Part shown: piece after piece, positions 34,849 to 45,324 of the stretch
Position numbering within the stretch: position 1 is the first letter of the stretch
Layout: each line of letters begins with the position of its first letter
NCBI GenBank assembly: GCA_013115125.1
Contig: JABANN010000026.1
Coordinates: 1 to 64,000 of the forward strand
DNA length: 64,000 bases
Source: Perkinsus olseni
Lineage: Eukaryota > Perkinsozoa > Perkinsida
Reading direction: 5' to 3'
The notes under the pieces: model-generated
What the model saw: the letters and a program-made list of their open reading frames with translations, nothing else
What the model was told of the DNA's origin: nothing
Databases searched by the model: none
Translations under genes and position numbers: made by a program

Positions 34849-35396
34849 ATGATTACCTTACTACATTCGAGGGAGCTTGGAAGGCCCCGTACTCTCCGTA
34901 ATGCGGTAAGTTATTTCTCTCTCACCATCTGCTCTGTGCTGCCGCCATTCAATATGGCTAGCCTAATGAGAATACTAGTAGTTCCTCGTAAGTGGTGATG
35001 TTAATATTGTGGTCACCTTGTGTATCCTGGTCGTAGCTTCATCATTTCCACGCGGAAGTCATCGCCGATGACATCTAGAACTCCACATGGGTGGGTTCGG
35101 GGGCTACTGTCATAACACTTCCAGCTATTATTATACCCCGTCCGATTTCAATCAGCCTCGCGGCACTCTGGGTCGGCTGTTTGTCCTTCCTTGTCACAGC
35201 CTTGGCTTTACGCCTATCGTCTGAAGAGGCCGCAGTAAGGTAAGCACCATTGCCGTGTTGTTGATCTCTCCCTTACTCTTCTACTCATTCTCAGATCGGC
35301 AGCACCTCCACGCCCTACTTGGGCACCCTACAAAGAGGTCAGTCACCACCATTGGATTCGACACCATGGGAATTTATCGTGAAATCCTCGTTATAA
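34849..35396 (+). CDS. Small single-span membrane protein, possibly mitochondrial
   Basis: Three exons join in phase: 34849-34905, 35079-35234 and 35295-35396, giving 104 residues. The N-terminal 19 residues are Arg-rich and lack acids apart from one Glu (MITLLHSRELGRPRTLRNA), consistent with a mitochondrial presequence. A long hydrophobic stretch follows (ATVITLPAIIIPRPISISLA, then ALWVGCLSFLVTALALRL), then a polar Ser/Pro-rich C-terminus. Donors are GTAAGT and GTAAGG; acceptors are CTAG and CAG. Not recognised. Confidence 0.65.
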
Positions 35397-35516
35397 TACC
35401 AATAGTGAACTTCCATCGTGCGCCGACCTTTCGTGTTGAGGCGCGAGGGTGGCAAGATACTCGCGAGCTGCCTTTAACGCTCCCTTCCTCAGTGGGTCTT
35501 CGATACTTCGGTGAAT

Positions 35517-35893
35517 ATGTCGATGGCCGATGAAGCTGAATGGAAGCGCCTGGCGGTAGCCCCGCCGCGTGGCGGCCGGCTGCCGATCGTACCCGAAATT
35601 AAGGTCAAGGACGATGAGAGCATTAATGCGAATCCTCAGCTCAAGTGGGATGAGCGAAGGTGGGGTGCTGCTACTGCTGCTGTTGCCTGTATCGATGTTG
35701 AACGGATTCCTGTAGTTACCCGGTAGGATTGAAGGCTACGCCGCACCCTAAGGTTGGGGGGAGCTCTCACTTAGATGAGAAAATCGACAAGATGGTGCCG
35801 AGGTGGGTGGGATGGTTTCTAGTGGCGTACACTACTGCGTTCATGCTTTTCATCGTGCTTTTCAGAGTCGCCCAACTGCTGAGTCAAGGGTGA
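35517..35893 (+). CDS. Small tail-anchored membrane protein
   Basis: Two exons, 35517-35711 and 35753-35893 (41-nt intron), encode about 111 residues. The N-terminal two-thirds is soluble (ADEAEWKRLAVAPPRGGRLP … NPQLKWDERRWGAAT). A single span close to the C-terminus (WVGWFLVAYTTAFMLFIVLF) is followed by a short tail, RVAQLLSQG, the layout of a tail-anchored protein of ER or outer mitochondrial membrane. ATG 35517 was chosen; ATG 35523 is also in frame. Confidence 0.7.
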
Positions 35894-36014
35894 TGTGATT
35901 AAGGTATCGCAGCATGGCTGAGCATGATACGATCCCTTCGGCAGAGAGTCTTTGCGTTCATCATAGGTGGAGTATCGAACAGCCTACAGCCTACAGCCAT
36001 TCGCCTTCGATGAG

Positions 36015-36755
36015 ATGCTCTCCTCCTGCCTTTTTCTGACACTTCTAGCTTCCACAAGTTGCCTGGTATCAGTAGGACCGGATAAGGTCGTGAGGGATCC
36101 TCTACCTCTGCCGACGTCAACTGGAGTGACGCAGAAGAAGCCAATGGCACCGACGGTAGGGACCGAGCGGGGCTTATGTAGTGATCCAGCATGCTGGATC
36201 ATAACGCTGCGGCCCGGGAATACCGATACGCTATCTAGCGCATCGTATAGGGTTAATTCATTTTCAGATTGATGGTGTGAGGGTAGACCTAGGGAAGCCT
36301 GTGGATTACGGTGCTCTCATCGGCCCTCCGAGGACGGTGCAAGCGGACCCACCCCCGCCTCCCAGCGTCTTCGAGAAGCCCGACCTATCGTGGAGTCCAA
36401 GGTGGTAGTAGTACGGTCGCCCCACCAGTAGCTGACTTATCGATCATCAGACTTAATACGACCATTGCTACATACAGCATCACTGCTGCAGTGCCTGTGA
36501 GGTCACGAGGCCTCGAGGGATGGCTGCCGAAGAGGGGAAGGTCAGGAGCGGGCCTGTAGAAGCTGTCCTGTCGCTGCGGTCCCTCATGCTGGGAAGGGCA
36601 AATCCTTCCATTCCCTAGCCTACGCCGTCGAACTGCTGCCAGCGACCGCCGCCGTGGATCACCATTCGAATGACTCAAATGAAGCATACCAGAATCGGGA
36701 ATGTCGATTCGGATGGGAAGGCTTCAGGAGATTGTTGCGTAACAGGGGCCGTTGA
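36015..36755 (+). CDS. Small secreted protein, unrecognised
   Basis: Exons 36015-36155, 36268-36401 and 36560-36755 join in phase. A classic signal peptide opens the protein (MLSSCLFLTLLASTSCLVSV). The mature part has a Pro-rich segment (VQADPPPPPSVFEKPDLSW) and a C-terminus ending in a basic helix-like stretch (FGWEGFRRLLRNRGR). Intron 1 contains a perfect 20-bp palindrome at 36182-36201. Third in a row of small membrane or secreted genes before the giant coiled-coil genes. Not recognised. Confidence 0.7.
36182..36201. repeat. Perfect 20-bp palindrome in an intron
   Basis: TGATCCAGCATGCTGGATCA is its own reverse complement over all 20 bases. It lies inside intron 36156-36267 of the small secreted protein gene. 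Confidence 0.9.
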
Positions 36756-37055
36756 AGCCCTCAGGTCGAATTCTCAGGCTTGAATCAATGTTTTTCCCCA
36801 TTGGGAGTGTTGCTAATAGTACACAGCATCCATATTGCTCTATGCCTGGTGTAACCTTACCCCTCTCGAGCGCATTGATGGCGTTTCAGTCTGACTCGTC
36901 TGCAAGAGGAGACCCCATCCACCTTCACTTCAACCACAGTAGAAGAAGACACCTCTACCGAGAGGAAAGTAAATGCCCTGTGATGCCGTATGCTAGTAGA
37001 TTGCTGCTCGTAACTTCAGCTGAAGAAGATCATCGCCGACCACGACTAGCCAATC

Positions 37056-40000
37056 GTGATGCATGTGGTGCGGAGCTTTACTCAAGTCGTCATGTGCTGC
37101 ACTGTCTTGTGTTGCGTCAATGATCGGCCCGGTCATGGAACTTCGACCCCTCGGCCTTACTCAGGTGGACATCTTGAAGAGGGACTGGTGGCCGGCGGGA
37201 GTTACCGTGCTTCTGTCAGCCATTACCCCCTTGCCTGTATGTATGTCATTTCGTTATTGCTCATCCTACTACGGAGTGTGTCTCCGAGGACTACCACGAT
37301 GATGCTGAGGATTGCCCGGCCTCGGGCGACGGGATCCCTCTTGGAGGCTCCTGATGATGAGTACGAAGATATCAAGAATCATATAAAAGCTACAAGGGCC
37401 TTACTCGGGCCCGACCTGAAGCATACCGTGGGATATTGGGGCGACTGGATGTAAGAGTTGCCCGCCTTGCTGTTGGTACCGGGTTCGTTTCCCCCGGAAA
37501 GCATTATCTAATCCAGGAATCGTTTCTGCGACGGGAGATATTGGACTGTGACCTGTGGGCAAGTAGCGTTCAAGCACACTAATATGGCGGCTGATATAAG
37601 GAAGAAGCTGGCAGTTGAAGTGAAGGCGGCAACAAAGATGTGAGCACTCAGTGGGATTCCAACCTTTTCTGCATCTTGCACGCTTCGACTTTGGATGCAA
37701 TTATTACTAAATCCTGGCAGGGTGGACGATTTGACGACTCAAGCAGAAACTTTATCGAAGGCGGATCTCCAACCAATGACGGACTTGACGGACATCGAAC
37801 GACAGTGAGGAAGGCTTCGATCGGCGTAGGGGCGCCGTAGTAGTGCTTGTCGTGTTTAGGAAGGGAGAGAAGGGCATGATGGAGCAGGCGGAGGCTGTGA
37901 TGAAGGTCCTGGCCCTACTCCGGCCTGTTGTGGTGAGTTCGGTGCCCTTTACATTCTCACTTCATCGCGGGTTGGGGGGTTTCGCATGATGATGTTGCCT
38001 CCTCCCTTGGGTGATTGACGCTGTTGCGTCAGGTGGAAACTATGACCGGTGAAGAGAGGAATATGAAGGATGTGGAACAGTAGCTTGCTGCTGTTGCTGT
38101 TGACGGGTTGCTACTTATGCCATCCTCAGGGATATCAGGAAGACCGTCTCGCAGGACAAGGAGATGTACGACGAACTCTTCGATGCTGTAGGTCTGCCAG
38201 TCTGGGGTTGGTCCTTAGCGGGGTTAAACAATTTTGCAATCTTCGGAATTCATCTCTATCGACTATCTTGGAGCTGGGTGTTCTGTGAAGTGTCGGTGTT
38301 CAGGATGCGAAAAAGTACGCAAAGATGGCAGAAGAGAAGGGCAAGACGCTGCTGGCTGATACTAAGAAAGTTTACGTCAACCTTATGAAGGTGAGTGGGT
38401 CAGGGAAGCTATCCTCCCTACTGGGCAGAGCTGATGATGATTCACTTCGTTGTTAGTCGATCGCGGTGTTAATCAAGAAGGTTTACAGACTACAAAGAGC
38501 TCTCATCGTCTTGACGGCGCGGCACGCGGTCCACAGTACTCGTGTGTTGGACGAGGTGAGCAGGACGAGCCCGACGACGTGGATGGTGTATTAATCTACC
38601 GTCCTATCAGTTGCAGCGGACGACTCATCTCTTTATAAGGAGGACGGACCGTGCCGACACTTCACTGAGTCGCTTCGTAACAGCAGGCCCTGAGAGGAGG
38701 AAGGCGATCAAGTCGTAAGTCTAACGAGGGTTGCTCTTCGCGGGTTACCACTGGCCGACGATTCTCTGCCTGCCCACTGGCTTTTACTTCTCCGGTGGTA
38801 GCGGTGTCCGAGGGTGGACTCTCATCGTGTTGATGGTGAAGGCGTCATTCTCTTTGGTAGGGTTATATCGCAGCTGGCAGAGTACCAACAGAATGTCGCG
38901 CTGAAAAGATTCCAGCGAAGAGCGGACAAAATGGCCGATAAGGTAAGAGCGTGAAAGTATCTTTCTATTCTGCATGGAAGATGCGAAAGAGGTCAAGTTG
39001 AGAGCGATCATATCTTTCAGACGAAGCGAGAAGTGCATGAAGCTGGCTCGAATGCCGTCCGAGCGTTGAAGCTTGATGATAAGGATCTCACAGGACGCCA
39101 GAAGAAGAGCGATAGGATCTTCAATACTCGGCTCCGAAATCTCCAGCGGAGGAGACAAACTATCGTGCGAGAAACCTTACGGGTAGACCCGCCGGCGATA
39201 TGCTTGAAATGGGGATAATCGTTTTCCCGGAACGCAATTGGTATGAGAATAGGCTGAAGTTGTACACCAAGGGAGCAGCGGAGAAGACCGTTTGCACGTT
39301 TTCGCTTAACAGTGTCTTCCCTCAGGACTTCGGGGTGGCTGATCGTCGCTTCACCGACGAGGCCGGCTCTGATGCCGTCACCAAGTTCCCTTTGGTCAAC
39401 GACCTCCTCCGAGCAGCCGAGCATCAAGCGCTCGCTGTGGATGAGCTCAGGTAACTCTACACGGCTTCTATCGCGCAAGACTACCTTACACTATCGAGAA
39501 GACCGCCGCTAAGGCGGATCTGCACGCATACGCATGTTTTTTCCGAACAACAGTATACAGCTGAGAGTCCTTATGCTTCCCTCTCCCTGCTTACACGGCG
39601 CGGAATCGTGGCCTTTGCAGCGGCGAAGTGAAGGGAATGATCCAAGGGGCGGATGGCCCTCACAAGCTCCTTGGGGAGTCCTTGAAGCAATCTGAGAGGA
39701 ATATGGAAGCAAAGATCGATCAGGAGACGGCAAGCATTGAGAAAGATGTAAGAAGGCCCAGGTTCGAATCCTGGTGAGAGCCTTTCTATGACTCAGACAT
39801 CTCGAGAGGCAGCCCAGGTGAACTCTGAGTTGAAGGATCTTGAAATGACCGCACAGAACTCGGCAGGCCGGGAGGTAGGACGGCGGGCATGCGGAATTTC
39901 GTGACGCGTGACGAGCGGCCTCGCCGACTCGAGAGTGTTGATGAGGACTTGAGATGCTGTATATCTTTCGAGTTGGTATCTTCCTAGCATCAACCTCGTT

Positions 40001-43000
40001 GTTATTTTTCCAGCGTCTCCTGGGCATGGAGAAGGTTCGAGACATCGAGCGTCAGCAGGCGGTAATCGAAGAGGCAGAGAAGACGCAACTCAACGACGCG
40101 GATACCGCTCGAGGGCGGAGCGAAGCAGAAATTAATTCGGATATAAGTCTGGCGTCCAGTCAAGCAGAGTGAGCTCGGCGCCCGCAGTAGCGGTGATGAT
40201 GGTACCACTGTGTTGCTGTCGTCAGTGGTAAGCTTGGGAATATGGCTGAGAACGTGAAATCACGGGAGGAGGCAGAGGGGCGGCTGATTGGATCACAGCA
40301 GGCCGACGCTGTCGAACGGCAGGGGAAGATGAAACGTGAGCTTGGCGGGAATGCTACTCCGGGGCACCCAACGGAGACAGCGCCGCATGCCTTTACTCGT
40401 CGTGACTGCGCAGCGATGGCGAGTGGGGTGGATTAATAGGAGTTTCAAAGCCCTCCGAATTGAGACCGATGTTGTTCTGTTGCAGAGGCCCTCTCGGAAG
40501 GCCAGACTCAGCGGTTGTCGGCCTTGGATGCCAACATGGACGAGTTTGCCGACACCAACAAGGAAGAGTACCGCCTCTTGCAAGATCAGCTCAAGCTGGA
40601 GGAGGATGATGAGGAGAAGGGTGGGTTGGCACAGTGGACGGCGACGACCAGTCGCTCTAGTCCACGCTTGGGAGTGGCTACGTTCGGCAGTCTGTTCAGG
40701 GTTGATGACCTCTTCGTCCTTACTGTCGTTGTTGTTGTTGCAGGCGTGAACTCAACCTCAGCTCTGGTGCGTGGCACTGCCGATGCTGTGCACACCTCCC
40801 AGCATCAAATGGAGGCTCTCCACGACGAGGTGGATACGGCCAATGGCAAGGCTAAGCAGGGTCTCGATAATGCTATCAAGGACCTCGAGCACTTGTCGAG
40901 GTTGGAGCAGTGGCAGGAGCCTCGTTTCGACGCGTTCCTCTCTTAGTGGAGGTACAGCGGACATGGCTCATCTGAAGGCCGATGAGACGCGGGACCTCAC
41001 CAACTCTGTGCAGGAAGTGTCCGCGGCAGCACACAAGGACGTCTCCGAGGCTCGATCCACTACCAAGGTGGGTTTCCCTCTTGTGTAGGGCTTCTAGCGG
41101 CGTTGGTGTCAGGGTCGACTGCGGGAAGCTCTTAGTGAGATCCACGCGAAGATCGGGGCGATGCTGGGCAATGAGCAGGAGATGGACAACGCCCTCATCG
41201 CACTGTCGTCTGATGCGGCTAAGGTGAGGGATGAGAGGAAACCTGCTCCTCTACTGTGCCACGAAAACTTTAGTATAAAGACAAAGTATACAAAGTATAC
41301 TTTGTGCGACCAAGAGCAGAGAGGGCGTGGTCACCGTTAGTATCGCGGCTGCGCGCTGGGAATAGGCGATTCGTGCCCAGGCTACGCTAGGTCGCACAGG
41401 AGCCCTCTGCCAAATTCAAACTCTGTGAAAGTTTGCATTTTCCGTTTATCAGAGGCTCTCAACGCGTGGGCTATGGTAGCGGTTTTCAGGCCCAAACCCG
41501 TGCTGGGGAGATGGCGCACAAGAAGGCTGCCGAGCATGATCAGATTCTTGCTTACCTTTCAAATAGCTACCGGCAGAATCGTGACGACATGTCCAAGGTA
41601 AATGGTATGATAGTTAGAGCTTTAGTCGTTCATTAAAGAGGTATCTGGTTCCATTTTACGAGAATGTATTTCTTTTGCAGCTTCCAGCGGAGGTTGAGAC
41701 GAAAGGCAAGAAGCAGCTAAATGAGGCCAGGAGGATGCTGAGTGATGAGATGAAGACCCGCAACCAGGCGATAGCCACCGCGGCCGCCCAGCACATTGTA
41801 GCCCTAGGGAGTCTGGTAAGTTTAGGGTGGTATTGAGGACGACTGCAAGGGTGGGCTATCAGATGAAGTCGGTGATGGACATGCTTATGAAGGGCCAGAC
41901 GCAGGAGGATGCCAAGAGGCGCCTTCTAGTGGACGCAGAGAGCAAGTAAATAGTCCAGGGCGGGTGGGACGAGTAGCAACACAGGGGTGATGGTGCAGGT
42001 TAGCTGACCTCGAACGCAGCAAGATGAAACTGGAGTCCCTCATGGGTGCCTCTGGGAATGGTACATCAGAGATGACGAGCTCTGTTGAAAGGGCCAAGGG
42101 AGCGCTTGAGTAGGTTAACTGTTCTTAACTGTTAGGTCGAGGTTCCTGTCCCTCAGTCACACTCATGTCGACCTACTGCAGCGTCGTGAGGAGATGGACC
42201 AGAGGTTGAAGAAAGGGCTTGTGTTTCTGGACGATCATATCAATAAGGCACACGACTTCCTAGTCTATCACATAAGGAACCTCGAGAAGGCACTGAAGGT
42301 GAGCATGTGAGCAGCATCCCTTCGCGGCTCGATCTTCGGATGGCAGATAATGATAGACCAATTCCGCAAGATGCTGAACGGAGAGGCAGTCACAGCGACG
42401 AAGGCTGAGCAAGAGGACGGCGTTCGTACGGTAAGGAGCAGCAGGGCCTTGACTGTTAGGGGGCAGAATTGAGCCTTGCGTTGTGGAACAGCGCTCACTC
42501 TCGGGGAGGGGATTTCTATCGTCCGGCCTCTCCTCTCCCGGTTCGCTTTCATCGTAAGTCAGCTAATATGATCTTGTTCGTGCTGTGTCCTCGATTCACT
42601 GATCCGCCTCTTCTTGAATGCAGTGATGGAGAGACGACAAGCGCTCCGTGCTGTTCTCTGGTCAAATACACGGAACCATACAGTCCGGCATGATAGATCA
42701 TAGGCATCATAGGTTGGACAGGCATCTCTATTCAATCGTACGAGTCCTGTTGAAAATATATTCCTCCTGCGTAGAGTAGCCCTCGTGAGGTGGGAGTGTT
42801 CGACCCTACCTGAGATCTGCTTCTGTGGATTGACTTCAGATCAGCTGATAGTCGGAGAGCTCCACAGCCACTGCGTTGGGCGCTCACGGCCGTTGCTGTC
42901 CTGTAGGCACACAAACTGGAGGACGTTGAGGAGGGTCTCGAGAAGGATATGAAGAGAAATAAGTTCAGGCTGGAGAATATACTCAATGTAAGAAGCTGGC

Positions 43001-44762
43001 TCGAGGGGGGTCCTCATTCTGGTCGAATGGAACTTCCGGTTGAACCTGCCCGCTATTTCGTGGAATGTGTTTGTAGAACACTGCATCAGTAGTTAAGGAG
43101 AGGTAATAGAGAAAGTCGAGTATCGAGAGAATTGGAGTTAACAACGGGACGCAAGTAACCCACTTAGGTTGATAAGAAGTCGACCATGAACTTTGTCACG
43201 CTGCTGAGCAACCTCACCGTACAAGCTCAGTAAGAGGGAAGGGTGTCTGCCTGCGGGTATGGGCCATGGCGCATCAGGAGTCTCGGCCTGTCGGGGGATG
43301 AGATGAAGAGCTACATCGAGGAGCAGCTGGCTAGTTTATCGGAGGATACGACAGGGGAGATGGGCACTATAGGGGAGGAAGTTGAGAACGATATGACTGG
43401 TTTTAGGTAGGAATGAGGATTCACAGTTGATTCTCTTTAGTAAAGGGTGTGCTATGTTGTCGTTATCAAGAAGTAAGCCTTACGAGTTCGTCGATAGAAT
43501 TGATTCGTCCTAGAGCTGACGCGTGTAGTGAGGTTACGTTGACGCAGACCCAAACCCCATTGGCTCATCTTCCTCCTCTTAGGGCTACAGCCACTGCTGA
43601 TCGGGATAAAGCCAAGAAGGAGATTGCGGTGAGCCTGATAGGAGCACTTCATCTCGCACACCGTGAATCGATCAGAAAAACGATGACGTGCTGAGGCATG
43701 GGGAGGTTGGAGTGTATGGCCAGCTTGATGGCTTCGGTCAGAAGGTCTCGAGCGAGGCAACGGAAGTTGGCAGCACTATGGGGTAAGAATCTTGCAATCT
43801 TGCTCTTCCTCAACGGTCAAGATACCTCTCACGACCAGATACAACACGAAGGCATTGCGTAATCTCCAGCATTTGGCTGAGGGCCAAGTCGAGACATCAA
43901 GCAATGACCTGAAGGCCCTCATCCACACCGTCTCGTAAGGCGGCATGTCGCATCACTATTGAGACGCTTATAGAGCACCCTTATTTCAGTGCTACTAAGG
44001 ACTCAGTGCTGCAGGAGATGGCCGATAGTCACGGGGCTGACATGAGTGCATTGGGGCGAGTGGAAGACGTTGTTGCCGTGGTCGACTCTCTCACTAAGGC
44101 CGCCTTCGATGAGGTGAGGGCCGCCTCTACGGGCTTCGATAGTATTTATGATGTTATCAGATTCAACAGCATATCGGCCGAAGCCGCAGGGAATTCCGTG
44201 AGCTGGACCAGATGCTCGACACGCTCAGCTCCAGTAGGGCCTTGGGAGGCGACAGTTCTTAAGCATTGTAATGGAGTTTATACTACTGCTTCTCTACCCT
44301 TCGAGCGTCCTCACCGGGAGGTGAATTCCCGGAAATATGGTATGAGTAGTTCGCAGTGATAACGAAGGTGCATCTCGTGGTGCATCGATCCATGGGTGGT
44401 GACGGTGCTCACTATGCAGGTACTAACGCATCAACCGCATCCCTGACCAAGGACGTGGAGGAAGACATAATGAAGTCTCAGAAGTAGGCTTCCCTTCACG
44501 GTGGTCGCGGTAGACTGAGTGCTGCAGGTTCATGGACGGCATACGGCCGATATTGGGCCAGATGAAAGACGATGCTGCTGGGTATGAGAAGAAAGATAGA
44601 GACCTTACAGCTGAGTTCATGTGAGCACAGTTGATACCATAACTTCCGATATTCTCCCTGTGTCGTAGGTCTAAGAGACAGGGGATAGTGAAAACGGTAA
44701 GTGATATTGAGAAGGAGGGTAATGAAGAGAGAGCTAAGGTTTGGAAGGACACTATGAAGTGA
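37056..44762 (+). CDS. Giant multi-exon coiled-coil protein A
   Basis: A chain of more than 25 short exons with good GT-AG borders encodes long heptad-repeat segments. Clear exons include that ending 37450 (…DDEYEDIKNHIKATRALL … GYWGDW), 37539-37639 (TCGQVAFKHTNMAADIRKKL), 37721-37804, 37860-37932 (KGEKGMMEQAEAVMKVLALL), one near 38308-38390 (DAKKYAKMAEEKGKTLLADT), 39806-39874 (TSREAAQVNSELKDLEMTAQ), those around 40505-41220 (QRLSALDANMDEFADTNKEE; EIHAKIGAMLGNEQEMDNAL) and the last, about 44670-44762, ending ERAKVWKDTMK. The first exon is uncertain: a hydrophobic leader-like stretch near 37060-37120 (VVRSFTQVVMCCTVLCCV) suggests secretion. It is the tandem partner of gene B, sharing order, size and the YWxDW … CGxVAF motif. 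Not recognised beyond coiled coil. Confidence 0.6.
39757..39775 (+). repeat. tRNA T-arm-like hairpin in an intron of gene A
   Basis: The intron between GTAAGA at 39748 and CTCAG at 39805 contains a 5-bp stem CCAGG/CCTGG around the 7-nt loop TTCGAAT. It includes GGTTCGAATCC (39761-39771), a perfect match to the Pol III B-box consensus. No D-arm, anticodon arm or acceptor stem is found upstream, so it is not a complete tRNA. Confidence 0.6.
41281..41305. repeat. Perfect 11-bp inverted repeat, 3-nt loop
   Basis: ACAAAGTATAC, AAA, GTATACTTTGT. It sits in a non-coding interval of gene A, between the exon ending near 41222 and that beginning after 41480. Confidence 0.85.
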
Positions 44763-45324
44763 GCCGATTACGCCTCCTCACTGACACGCTGTCAGCGAGT
44801 CCAGGCTCGCCGGAATTCTTCGGCGGTTGTGGCTGGTGCGGTAGGGATCTCGAACGTCCCTACCATCTCGAGGTTGCACTATGTGTTTAGTATGCGTGGT
44901 CTCTCTCGCACAGGGGGGCATCGGTGGATTTAATGTTGTCATCGATAACCTTGGCGTTCTGATTCCCGAGCGGAGCGTAGCACCTTCCATGCTGTGTCTT
45001 TCTTTGTAGAGAGCTCGGAGAAAAGAACGCAGAATTCCAAAGAATTGTCTCCGAAGCACGCGGGCAAACGTAGCTTCGAGAATAGCGTCCCTGAGGTCTA
45101 CTTGCCCCATAGTAGAGCAGCTGGTCCTACAACGACATGACGACATCCAATGATATCGTTGTTGCCATGAATAGGGGTTGAGTACTGCTGACAGGATGGC
45201 TCGGAGCGCTTCGATTCGCTGCCGCTGCTCCTTGGTAGGGTGGGGCGCTACTGCTCGCCCTAGTGCTGCCTCTTAGCCTCGATGCAGCTATTACCATTAA
45301 CTTCATTTTCAAATTGTATAAGTC
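44763..45324. other. Spacer between the two giant coiled-coil genes
   Basis: No gene supported. Open frames on the minus strand (for example 44778-45146) lack splice context. It probably holds the gene A 3' flank and gene B promoter. Confidence 0.45.

Noticed and set aside
45127-45312. Minus-strand frame between the giant genes
   Set aside because: Overlaps the probable gene B promoter; no homology or splice sites.
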